Shown here: piece after piece, positions 24,571 to 34,185 of the stretch | Layout: every line of letters begins with the position of its first letter | How positions within the stretch are numbered: position 1 is the stretch's first letter | Assembly (NCBI RefSeq): GCF_001522545.3 | Contig: NC_031769.1 | Coordinates: 3,083,120-3,147,119, forward strand | Source: Parus major | Lineage: Eukaryota > Chordata > Aves > Passeriformes > Paridae | Direction: 5' to 3' | DNA length: 64,000 bases | Notes under the pieces: generated by a model | The model's database searches: none | Told to the model about the DNA's origin: nothing | What the model saw: the letters and a program-made list of their open reading frames with translations, nothing else | Translations under genes and position numbers: made by a program

Positions 24571-27500
24571 TACCAACTATCAAAATTTGTCAGCTAGCAA
24601 AATATGGCCAGCCTTCCCCTCCAAAGAAAGATGGGAGAAAGAGGCATTTCACTTCCCAGGGAAGCCTCTGAGACACCATGGAAGGCTCCATCTGGCTGAT
24701 TGTGGATGTGTATCTGAGTCAGCTGCTGCAAGAACCTCCTCAGGGTGATTCATCTGACCCACTCCAGGCTGGGATGAACTCTGCTCATTCCTAATACACT
24801 GAATTAGGGTGATTGGCTTGGATGTGAGGATTTAGTTTTCAGATGCATCATCCAGGCAGCCAAACACTCCTGAGTGAGAAAGGCTTCCCTCCACGTGAAA
24901 TGAGCAACAGTTTTGCTAGAGGATCCTTTGGGGACAAGTTTCCTCTTGAGAATGAGTGAATTTATATATCTTCCATCCCTCAGAGATGGACCTAATGATA
25001 AATCTGCTCCCCAGAAACCAAGAACTTAATTCAGTCACATTTCTGTTCAATATAATTTCTTTTGTCTTAAGAATCTTCACAGAATCAGATGGACAATGCA
25101 CTGTCCCTTGCAGGGACAGAAAGTAGCAACACTTCCCTGATTCTGAGCAACAAATGAGTAAAAATAAAAAATCCAGGCTATTAACTCACCATACAGATTA
25201 AAACATCTTTTTCTGCCCTAACCCTCAGCTCCATTTAGCAAACCAACAAATCATAGATAACAGACCATAATTATCCTTCCATTTGCAGCTCCCGAGCAAT
25301 CATGACCCAGGCATCTCTAATGGGGTGAAAAGCCACAGTGATTGAGGCACATTTCTTGTGGGAGTGCCTCAAACTGGATGGACAAACCTGAAAACAGACC
25401 TGGCAGATGTTTAATGTACGATCAGTAAGGAGCTCTTAGACATCAATACTCCCAATGTGTCACAAAATAAATTATTATTATTATTGCTATTGCCAAAATT
25501 TTTATTAAGAAGAATTTAACCATATACATATTCATCCCCATTTTCTCTCAGAATCAGAGGGAATTATGAATTACATGAACAAAAACTAGAATTATTGGGT
25601 TATTTGTTGTGTATTTTGGTGCTTGTTTTGGTTTGGGTTTCCTTAACAATGGCAGTAAGTAGAGGTTTTTTCACCTTTAAAAACTTTTTTTTTTATTTTA
25701 AACAAAAACTATGGCAGTTAAAAAGATCAAAGTAGTTTCGGGTCATAGCTCTCTATCAAGGAGTAAAATATGACACCTGAATGAGCAGGGATGGGACCAT
25801 CAGGGTGTCTCCAGGGCAGATAAATTGAGGAATTTGTATTCAAGAGTAGCCTGGAACCAGAGCAACAAACAAGAGTCCCTGCAGCTGTGTATTCCTGCAG
25901 GACCCCTTCCGAGGAAATATTCCTCAGCACAAATGCCACATTGGCTTTAAATCCTCTGTGTGGTGGTGCTTCCACCTTTTCTTTAGGAGATGGAATGGTT
26001 TAGCTTGTCCTAAGGAGTTCAGCCCTGAAATTATGAATCCAGCTACTCTGGAGATGAGCTTGCAGGGCACACAGTCACTGAGCTGCAGTGAGTTACATAA
26101 ACAAGGCTTCAACAACCCAGCGAGTTTTATTCTCATTCCTAGTTTGCCTTGTGCAGATGAAAGCCTAAGAAGACAGATAATAAATTGAGAGAGCAAAAGG
26201 TGGTCAGAGGATAAAACACCAGCAAAACAGTGAGGTGAGGGGTGGATATTCTGCCATAAAGCTTCTGAAAAAATAAAATAAAATAAAAAATTCTGCCTTT
26301 TTCCCCATATATTTGTGCCCACTCAATTACAATCCAAACAACGTTTCAGCAGCCACGACAGACACAGGAATTCTAGAACTTGTTAGTGCTGTGGAAAACT
26401 ACCAAACACCTTTCTGTATGCAAAGCATTCCCTAGGAACTGAACGAGTTCAGCACCAAGGGAACTGGGAAAGTCTCCTCTGAGCAGCCTGCTTCAGCCGT
26501 GCCACAGCTCACCCTGACGAGACACTGTCACAAAAGATGACTTTCAAGTTGTGGATGGCAAAACACAGAGAGTTCCTCACTGCTGCATTTACATCCCTTT
26601 CAGCAGAGCTGTTCCACTTCTGTCCTGATGTGGGAAATTCACTCAAAAACCCTGTTGACTGCAGTGTGTGCTGAAGCACAGATGGTAAGGGATTGGCTGG
26701 ATGTGACAGGAGCAGAGGAAATGGAAACAAGGAAACACAAGCCAACAGAAAAATTCCCCTCATTGACTTAAAGATTGCGGCTGCACTCCCTGGGCCAAGG
26801 AAAAGGGTGAAATAAAATTCAGCATCTCCACTGACTTCCACATCCTCAGATCAGTTCTCCTCTCCTGGGAATGGTGGCAAATAAGCAATTTCTCTGTTAA
26901 GTCAGGACTAACTGCAAGACCTGGTATTTCTGCAGATTTTTCCACCAGGCATGAGTTACAGCATGATCCTGCCCTGAGTTCACTTTTCTTAGCGCTTCTT
27001 AACTCAGATACTCTGGTTTCATTACAAGATAATCTGAGCTAATTTAGGAATTAGACTGTTTGTACTAAGTGTGCTCAGAAGGAAGGAAAGGCAAACAAAA
27101 TCTGCTACATTGGAATGAATCAGCTCAGGGACACGGGGCTGAACTTAGCAAAGGCACAGGCACATATGGAACTCAACCCCAGGAAAAAACTATCTCCAGG
27201 ATGCCGTCTCAGCCAGCCAAACGAGGAGAGACGTGATGAACAAAGGTCTGAATGTGCTCAGCAGTGCAGCCCACCAGCTGAGAAATCTCAGGTTTTCTCT
27301 CCCTGGTAGCATCCCACAGCTCCTGCCTCCGTGTTTGTGAGCCTCACAAACACCAGCAGCAGCAGCAGCAGGTCTGAGGCTGTGGCACCAGCGTGCCAAG
27401 AGCAGACATATCAAACCCACAGTGAGGACAGACCTCTCCAGTTTCCTGCAGGGACCCCCATGGATGATGGAAAGCTAAAGCTGAGGAGCAATCACAAAGC

Positions 27501-28365
27501 CTGTTTAAAGAGAAACAAGTGTATTTATCACACAAAAAGCCCCTTCTCGTGACCTTGAAGGCTGTGCAGTGCCTGTGGTTATCCTCCCAGCCTTTCACAC
27601 GTCTTTGGTTGGAGAGAACAGAACAGCGGAAATCTTCCGCTCTGCGGTGTCCGAGATAAATGCCCGGGACAAAATGAGCTCAATTGGAGCTGTCCTGAAT
27701 GACAGCAAAGCAGCAACCCTGGCCCACAGCACATGGAAACAGGTGGGAATGAAAGTGGAAAACCACAACCCACACATAAGGGGACACATCAACTTTAATC
27801 CAACTCCCCTTATTGCCCTGACCAGCTTTCCTTAATTATTCACCAAATTCCAGTGTTGCCTTACCCATCCTACGGGACAGCTTCTTCCAAGCCAGCTCCA
27901 GGGTGTTTGGCATTAGCCAAAGCGAGATGGTTGTATAACACCTTCTTTCTCTGCAGCTACACCAGGAGCACTTTCAGGAGTTTGTGCTATCATTAACCTC
28001 CAGGAATCAAACATTCCCTTGGATTAGCCACGGAAGCGTTTCCCTGCTGTACCTGACCAGTGCTGCATAGGCTGGACAGAGGAGTGAGGGGGCTGTGTAC
28101 CCAAATTACAGCAAGTGCAAATCCATTTGTTGTTTTTTTGACTCCAACAGATGAAATTAAAAAAAAAAAAATCCACCAAGCTGTTTCAGTTACATATTGC
28201 TGTACCAGTCCACCACTTGCACTGTAATTAACATGCACCAGACGGATGGTAATTGATAATTCCCTGAGAAAGAATCACGTCACTTCGCTGCCTTATTCAC
28301 TTTAGTTAAGATTTTCTGCTTATTATAGCTACCTCCAGCGCTACTCCAATACATCCTTCAAGCTA
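24571..28365. other. no gene confirmed; CR1-free sequence approaching the CpG island
   Basis: Short (ATT)n at 25470-25486 and (CAG)n at 27354-27370. GC and CpG rise gradually from about 26.4 kb towards the island. Overlapping frames at 26509-26841 and 27190-27598 have no recognisable domains. Confidence 0.5.
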
Positions 28366-28460
28366 AAGGCCAGATTCTGTTTACCTGCAGATCAGATGCA
28401 GAAGAAATCCACTGACTTCCAGGGAGTTCTCCCAGATCTGCTGCTGTGTAAGTGGGATGA
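28366..28460 (+). repeat. fragment of an ancient palindromic amniote repeat (tentative)
   Basis: The segment runs AGGCCAGATTCTG ... CCACTGACTTCCAGGGAGTT ... GTGTAAGTGGGATGATC. The order (GGCCAGATTCTG, then CCACTGACTT with a GGAGT block, then GTGTAAGTG) resembles a widespread old palindromic repeat of reptiles and birds. Element name not assigned. It explains an apparent 57-nt 'exon' at 28391-28447. Confidence 0.45.
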
Positions 28461-28839
28461 TCGTGTAGCCACAAACACCAGTGTGCCACTAATCAAATCT
28501 CTCATTTATTCCCCTGCATTTTCCAGTTCTGCACAGCAAGCTGCATTATTGCATTCTCCTTCTCTCCCTGGCTGTAAACTCCTCAGATTCCAGCACGTAC
28601 CTGAGCGCTTCGCATCCTAAATTGAGAGCACAGCGGACAGGAGCCTGTCCTGAGTGCCATCCCCGAGCGGAGATGTGCTCTGCATGAGCACGGTGTTATT
28701 ACAGCCAGCTGCTCAAACACTGATAAGAAGTGCCCAGGGGCACGCTAGCAGAGGTCAAAGGCACACGAACCGCAGTTTCTCCCTACTAGCCCTCAGTAAA
28801 ATCAAGGAGGTCCTGCTGCACCGCTCGAAGGCTGAATCA

Positions 28840-29460
28840 GAGTTTCTGCGGCAGGTGAGGATGCAGAGCTGCATCGGGAACGCCGACAGCAGCGGCGGGG
28901 CTGTTAGCAATCAGGTTTTATTTACCAGCCATATTGTGTTAAAACCATACGTGATTCCCATACCGAGCGCCTCAACCTGTCACCGCCAGCAAAGGGAGAT
29001 TGATTTGTTTGCAAAGAACCGAAGCTATCTGGAGGACGCATCCTCCGAGGCTGCCGGAGGCAGGAAGCCCGCATGCAATTCCCCCTCCGGGGCGATGCCA
29101 GGAGCCGGGGCCGAGGAGGGACGAGCCGCTGGATAAATCAGTGTCACCCGCAGACAGGCTCCTCACCGCAGCGCCGCGGGGCCATCCCCGAGCTCGGGGG
29201 ATGGGGCTGCCCCGGGAGGAGCTGGGGAGGCCGGGGAAGGACTCACCATTGCAGCAGGGCTCCGTCCCGGTGCTGGCGGTGCCGCATCCCCATCGGGGGG
29301 ACAGTGGCCGCGGGGAGCGGTCCAGCCCCGCTGGCTCCCCCCGGCCGCAGGAGGGGTCGGCGCCTCCCAAGGGAATCCAAATTCCTCCTCCCTCGCCTGC
29401 CGGTCATGTCCAGGCTGCCTTTGCTCAGGGGATGGGCCAGCTCCTGGCCGTGAAGGAATT
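28840..29460. promoter_or_regulatory. CpG island, candidate promoter region
   Basis: By eye about thirty CpG dinucleotides fall in 29041-29370, while most other stretches of this window have only a few per kilobase. Dense patches include CGCCGACAGCAGCGGCGGGG (28880-28899) and GCAGCGCCGCGGGG (29169-29182). In birds such islands usually mark promoters or first exons. I see no convincing initiating exon: frames at 28654-29136 and 29000-29560 are open mainly because GC-rich DNA has few stops. Downstream, two CCAAT motifs (about 29907 and 29957, ACCAATAG and ACCAATGA) lie roughly 50 bases apart, a possible NF-Y arrangement. Direction of transcription is undetermined. Confidence 0.7.
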
Positions 29461-29475
29461 TGCCATCGCTAAATC

Positions 29476-29588
29476 AAAAAAAAAAAAACAAAAAAAACAA
29501 AAAAAAACCAAACCAAAACCAAACAAACAAAAAACCAAAACCCAAGGAAAAAAAAAATAAAGCAAAAAAACAACAACAAAAAATAAAA
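29476..29588. repeat. A-rich low-complexity tract
   Basis: About 113 bases, almost all A with C (CAAAAAAAACAAAA, CCAAACCAAAACCAAAC), immediately downstream of the CpG island. It gives a lysine-rich frame (29460-29702) that is not a gene. Confidence 0.85.
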
Positions 29589-29694
29589 GCAAGAAGGGAG
29601 GCGGGATATTTTAAAACTTTTTTTTTCCCCTCTATATTTTTTGTTTTCTTTTTTTTAGGGGGGCTCGGGGCGGAGGATGGGAGGGGTGCTCAGG

Positions 29695-29776
29695 CTGCCT
29701 GAGATGCTGTGCCGGGCTGAGATGCTCCGGTGCCGGGCTGAGATGCTCCGGTGCCGGGCTGAGATGCTCCGGTGCT
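29695..29776. repeat. 21-bp GC-rich tandem repeat, three perfect copies
   Basis: Unit start GTGCCGGGCTGAGATGCTCC plus G. Perfect copies lie at 29709-29729, 29730-29750 and 29751-29771, with partial copies on both sides. Each unit carries two CpGs. In the minus frame it reads as a seven-residue peptide repeat (SISARHR), a by-product. Confidence 0.95.
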
Positions 29777-29799
29777 CTCGCCCCTGCCCCTGTGCCTGT

Positions 29800-31021
29800 G
29801 TGTGATTCTCATACCCAGACAATGCTCTGCAAAGCGAGCTGGTCCTGCGGAGAAATGCAAACACCTCCTCCCCCGAGTGCCTGAGCAAAGGGAAAGCGAT
29901 ACGGAACCAATAGCTTCTCCTTGGCTGCTCTCATTAATATGGAGGAGAAAAAGAAACCAATGAGGAGGAGCGGGAGGAGGGATTTATTCAAATCAAATTT
30001 ACTGAATCGAGCACCCTTTCCCCTTTTTTTTTTTTCCTCTTTTTCCTACGTACCCCAAATCAGCCTTTTCCCTGTCACTTCAGCCCCGTTTCTGCAGTCC
30101 CAGAATTTTTTTTTATTTCTTATTTCATTGCTGTGACAGGGTCAGCAGCACACGGCGATGGGAGGGAGGATGGCATCGCCGCTGGGAGGAGAGGGGGCTG
30201 TGCGAGGGAGGATGAAAGGAGCCAATTTCTCCCGGACCTGCAGAGTTGATTGCAAAGAGAAGCGATAAAGTAGCTGGAGTTGTCAGGGAGGGGACCTGAG
30301 GGGGAGCAGAGCAGGAATTTCAGCTGGGAACATCATTTTGCAGATGGTGTGTGCAGATGGGCAGGTGGCCTGTGTCCAGGCTGAGCTCCCAGAGCTCGGA
30401 GAGAGGATTCCATCCTCTCCCACAGCAGATGCACACCCTGGGAGGGAGGTGGCTGCACAGGAACAGCAGCATCTGCACTGTCCTGCAGTGCCACAGAGCC
30501 AGCCAGCCACGGCATCCCTGGAACAGCAAGGCACGAGTGGCACTTGTTGCTGGAAAATTACTGGAGGGGAGCTGTAGGGAGGGCTGGAGAGAGGGAAAGG
30601 ATGTCCAGCTGGTTCTGTGTCCAGTGCCTGCAGAAGAGCAGGGTGGCACATGTGCCCTGCACAGGAGCATCCAGGCACTGCTCCCTGCTGCACAGGGCCC
30701 GAGGGAAGGCTCTCCAGACCTGGGGAATGACACCTAAAATGATCCTGAGCATCAACAGCAGGCCCAGAGGAGTCCTCTGCCAGGATATCCCACAGGGACA
30801 CTCAGCCCCGTGATGATTTTACTGCTTTCAGGACTCACAGATCCTTGTCAAGAATCTGAGGTGTTGAATGCCCACATCCTCACCCAAATTCTCTGAGATG
30901 TGCTGGAAGAGCAGGTGCCTGCTAATGAGGTTCTTCTAATTACCCTGAAATTCCATGACACCTGTATGCCTACTGCTGCTCTTCCTGCTGTGGAGCCCTT
31001 TCCTCTGCTAATCTTTTTATA
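29800..31021. other. no gene confirmed; GC-rich flank of the CpG island
   Basis: Purine-rich GAGGAGGAGCGGGAGGAGGG at about 29962-29981, a pyrimidine run at 30018-30045 and a second modest CpG patch at 30150-30200. Frames at 30283-30813 overlap on both strands with no recognisable domain. Confidence 0.5.
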
Positions 31022-31360
31022 GGATCACAGAATCATTAAAGCTGGAAAAGACCTCAAGATCATTGATCCCAACCTCTGACACCCCCTTGTCAACTAAACA
31101 GAGCACTGAGTGCCACATTCCTTGGACACCTCCAGGGAAGGAGCCCATCACTTCTCTGGGCAGCCCATTCCAATGTTTGACCACCTTTTCAGTGAAGAAA
31201 TTCTCCCTGGTGTCCAACCTGAGCCTCTGCTAGCACAGCTTGAGGCCTTTTCCTCCTCTTCAGGGACTTGTCAGGCAGAAGAGACCAACCTGGCTACAAC
31301 CTGCTTTCAGGGAGCTGTAGAGATGGATAAGGTCTCTCTGAGCCTCCTTTTCTCCAGGTT
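31022..31360 (-). mobile_element. CR1 LINE, minus-strand 3' part
   Basis: It starts GGATCACAGAATCATTAAAG and CTGGAAAAGACCTCAAGATC, then CTGGGCAGCCCATTCCAATG and GTGAAGAAATTCTCCCTGGT, and fades after CTGAGCCTCCTTTTCTCCAGG. The CTGGAAAAGACC tail with the CCCCCTTGTCAACTAAACAG block defines the same subfamily as 37671, 45065 and 53485. Confidence 0.94.
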
Positions 31361-31820
31361 TTTACCCTTTTCCCTTCATTTTCTGCATCACTCATCCTCT
31401 AGTTCAAATTCATTTCAAATCCTCCTTGCCTTCATCCTATTTCCTTCAAACAAAGGAGAAAAAAAAAGTCAATTTTGTCATAAAATCAACCAAACCCATG
31501 ACCTGTCCAGCATGAAAAGCCCTGTCCCAGTTACTGCGCTGTCCCTGTGGCTCTGATCCCACGTGCAGGAGCCTGGGGGGCACAGCCCCACAGCAGCCCA
31601 GGCAGCCCTGCTGCCCCTGGCTCAGTCACAGCCCCACGGCTGCACAGATGCCTCCTCTGGAGAAAACCTTGTACAGACACGCTGGGATTGCTCTCAGCCC
31701 TGGTTTTGTTCCAGCACCATGGAGCCGAATAAAGAATCGACGAGAACTTTCAGAGCTTTTCTTTGTGGATTTTCCTGCGGGTCTTCTCAAGTCACAGCTC
31801 ACAAAGAAAATAAATTAAAG
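31361..31820. other. no gene seen between two CR1 copies
   Basis: About 460 bp of unique sequence, moderately GC-rich after 31540. The frames at 31547-31832 have no recognisable domain. Confidence 0.55.
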
Positions 31821-32713
31821 ATTATAGAATAATAGAATGATTTATGTTGGAAAGGATCATAGAGATCATCCTGTTCCAACCCCCTGCCAAGGGCAGGGAC
31901 ACCTTCCAATATCCCAGCCTGCTCCAAGCCCTGTCCAACCTGGCCTTGGACATTTCCAGGGATTTTGAGCAGCCACAGCTGCTCTGGACACCCTCCTCAC
32001 ACCCATAGTATAATTTCTTTCCCCAATATTCTCTTTAACCCTGCCTTCTTTCAGTTTAAAGCCATTCCCTTTGTTCTGTTTAACTCCATGTTGTTTTCCA
32101 AAGTCCTTCCAGCTCTTCTGGAGCCCCTTTAGGCCCTGGAAGTGGCTCTGAGGTCTCCCTGAAGCCTTCTCCTCTCCAGGTGAGCACCCAAAGCTCTCCC
32201 AGCCTGGCTCCAGAGCAGAGCAGCTCCAGCCATTTGATTTGGGGCCTCCCCTGGGCTCTCTCCTACAGGTCCATGTCCTCCTTATGCTGGAGATCCCAGA
32301 GCTGGAGCCAGCACTGCAGAGTGCTGCATACATCACCAGAGCAGAGTGGAGGGACAGGATCACCTCTCTCCACCTGCTGCCCACTTCTTTTGATGCAGCT
32401 GGGGCACGATTGACTTTCTGGGCTGGGAGTGCTCAGTGCTGGGTCCTGTCCAGCCTCTCACCACCAGCTCCCCTGAGTCTTCTCAGGGCTGCTTTCAATC
32501 CATTCCCTGCCCAGCCTGGTTTTATGCTTAGGATTGCCCCAAGCCAGGTGCAGCACCCTGCACTTGGCCTTGTTGCCCTCCATGAGGTTTGCACAGCCAC
32601 ACCTCTCCAGCCTGTCCAGGCCCCTTTGCATCCATCCCTTCCCTCCTACATGTCCACCACAGCACCAGCTCAGTGTCACTGGCCAACTTCCTGAGGAGGC
32701 ACTCAATAATGAA
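31821..32713 (-). mobile_element. CR1 LINE, about 0.9 kb, 5'-truncated inside ORF2
   Basis: The tail on the plus strand begins ATTATAGAATAATAGAATGA and TTTATGTTGGAAAGGATCAT. The copy holds the full CR1 3' UTR and the C-terminal third of ORF2 on the minus strand. The longest CR1 copy in the window with both the 3' end and the catalytic-core remnant (32458-32713). Confidence 0.95.
31990..32713 (-). pseudogene. CR1 ORF2 reverse-transcriptase remnant (broken)
   Basis: Reading from 32713 downward, the catalytic motif C region is visible as 'LLRKLASDTEL'. The family carries F-A-D-D at this point, so the first catalytic aspartate is a serine here. The next conserved block, 'RGLDRLERCGCANLMEGN' and 'KAKCRVLHLAWGNPKH', is in a different frame, so at least one frameshift separates them. 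A third piece, 'WREVILSLHSALV', starts near 32384 in yet another frame. The product cannot be functional: it lacks the endonuclease and most of the RT domain, has a lost active-site residue and is frameshifted. Confidence 0.88.
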
Positions 32714-33370
32714 GGGCATGAGATGATGTTGGACAAAAAAAACCAAAACTCCACAGCAAAATGTTTGTTCTTCCCACAAAAAGGCATCTATGTTCACTCT
32801 GCAGACTTAAAGAACATCTTTCCCAGCTCCAAAAAGCCCACAAGAAAACAAAAACAAAACCCTATCTGTGTTCTCTCAAAACTTCCAGAATTTATGGCAG
32901 CCTTACCTCAAAAGCCCCGCAGTGAGATGCTGCCTTAGCTTGCTAAGCATGGAAGAAGACTCCCAGGTGTTCAATTATTATGTGCTGATCCAACATCTGC
33001 TCCCTATCTTTCCCAGGAGAAGGGCAGTGGGCCAAGAGAATCATCTAGTGGCCCATATCCAGCAGCAGTTGGACTGCCTTAGATGATCTCAGCTGATTTT
33101 AGTATCAGGTTTCCTACTGAAGTAGTGAGGAAAGGCCGTCCAAGAACTTTGTTCCCCAAAGAAGTCCATTTTTATGAGTAGAAAACCAATTAAGCCACTC
33201 CCAGGAAAATGGTTTTTTATTGTTATCCTCCTGAGCAGTCTATTAAATAGATCTTTATTATTTAAGTGGGTGTGAAGCAAAATAACCATTCTTGGCTGGT
33301 GTGAGGGACTGAGGGGGGCAGGAGGAGGCTTCCTGAGGGCAAAGTGTGAGCTCCTACTGATGATCTCGAC
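32714..33370. other. no gene seen
   Basis: Unique sequence between the CR1 copy and the ATCC-type satellite. A short A/C run lies at about 32845-32862. Confidence 0.55.
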
Positions 33371-34185
33371 ATCCATGAATCCATGAATCCGTGAATCCAT
33401 GAATCCATNNNNNNNNNNNNNNNNNNNNNNNNNNNNNNNNNNNNNNNNNNNNNNNNNNNNNNNNNNNNNNNNNNNNNNNNNNNNNNNNNNNNNNNNNNNN
33501 NNNNNNNNNNNNNNNNNNNNNNNNNNNNNNNNNNNNNNNNNNNNNNNNNNNNNNNNNNNNNNNNNNNNNNNNNNNNNNNNNNNNNNNNNNNNNNNNNNNN
33601 NNNNNNNNNNNNNNNNNNNNNNNNNNNNNNNNNNNNNNNNNNNNNNNNNNNNNNNNNNNNNNNNNNNNNNNNNNNNNNNNNNNNNNNNNNNNNNNNNNNN
33701 NNNNNNNNNNNNNNNNNNNNNNNNNNNNNNNNNNNNNNNNNNNNNNNNNNNNNNNNNNNNNNNNNNNNNNNNNNNNNNNNNNNNNNNNNNNNNNNNNNNN
33801 NNNNNNNNNNNNNNNNNNNNNNNNNNNNNNNNNNNNNNNNNNNNNNNNNNNNNNNNNNNNNNNNNNNNNNNNNNNNNNNNNNNNNNNNNNNNNNNNNNNN
33901 NNNNNNNNNNNNNNNNNNNNNNNNNNNNNNNNNNNNNNNNNNNNNNNNNNNNNNNNNNNNNNNNNNNNNNNNNNNNNNNNNNNNNNNNNNNNNNNNNNNN
34001 NNNNNNNNNNNNNNNNNNNNNNNNNNNNNNNNNNNNNNNNNNNNNNNNNNNNNNNNNNNNNNNNNNNNNNNNNNNNNNNNNNNNNNNNNNNNNNNNNNNN
34101 NNNNNNNNNNNNNNNNNNNNNNNNNNNNNNNNNNNNNNNNNNNNNNNNNNNNNNNNNNCATCCATCATCCATCCATCCATCCATT
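33371..34185. repeat. ATCCATGA / ATCC tandem array containing an assembly gap
   Basis: Left of the gap (33371-33408) there are 4.75 copies of the octamer ATCCATGA, one with a G substitution. Right of it (34159-34185) the array is ATCC tetramers. The gap therefore sits inside a tandem array that changes unit from 8 bp to 4 bp. Minus-strand frames give a repetitive Met/Asp/Trp/His peptide and are artefacts. Confidence 0.95.
33409..34158. other. assembly gap, 750 N
   Basis: 750 undetermined bases bracketed by the related ATCCATGA and ATCC arrays. The true array length is unknown. Confidence 0.99.

Noticed and set aside
24392..24583. Protein with FYEKPR repeats
   Set aside because: A by-product of the 18-bp tandem DNA repeat on the minus strand.
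28391..28447. 57-nt exon with good splice sites
   Set aside because: It lies in a likely ancient palindromic repeat and has no partner exon. Kept only as an exonisation question.
28654..29560. Overlapping frames of 126-186 codons in the CpG island as a coding exon
   Set aside because: They are open on both strands because GC-rich DNA lacks stops. There is no recognisable domain, and the end of one frame is the A-rich tract.
29658..29686. G-quadruplex
   Set aside because: Four G-runs are present but one loop is 8 bases. Mentioned only as near-canonical.
29640..29702. Strong splice-acceptor look-alike (T-run then TTTTTTAG) leading into a GC-rich 'exon'
   Set aside because: The pyrimidine run is part of low-complexity sequence, and the following bases enter a G-run and a tandem repeat without a donor I can support.
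31547..31832. Coding exon between two CR1 copies
   Set aside because: Short frames only, with no domain and no paired splice sites.
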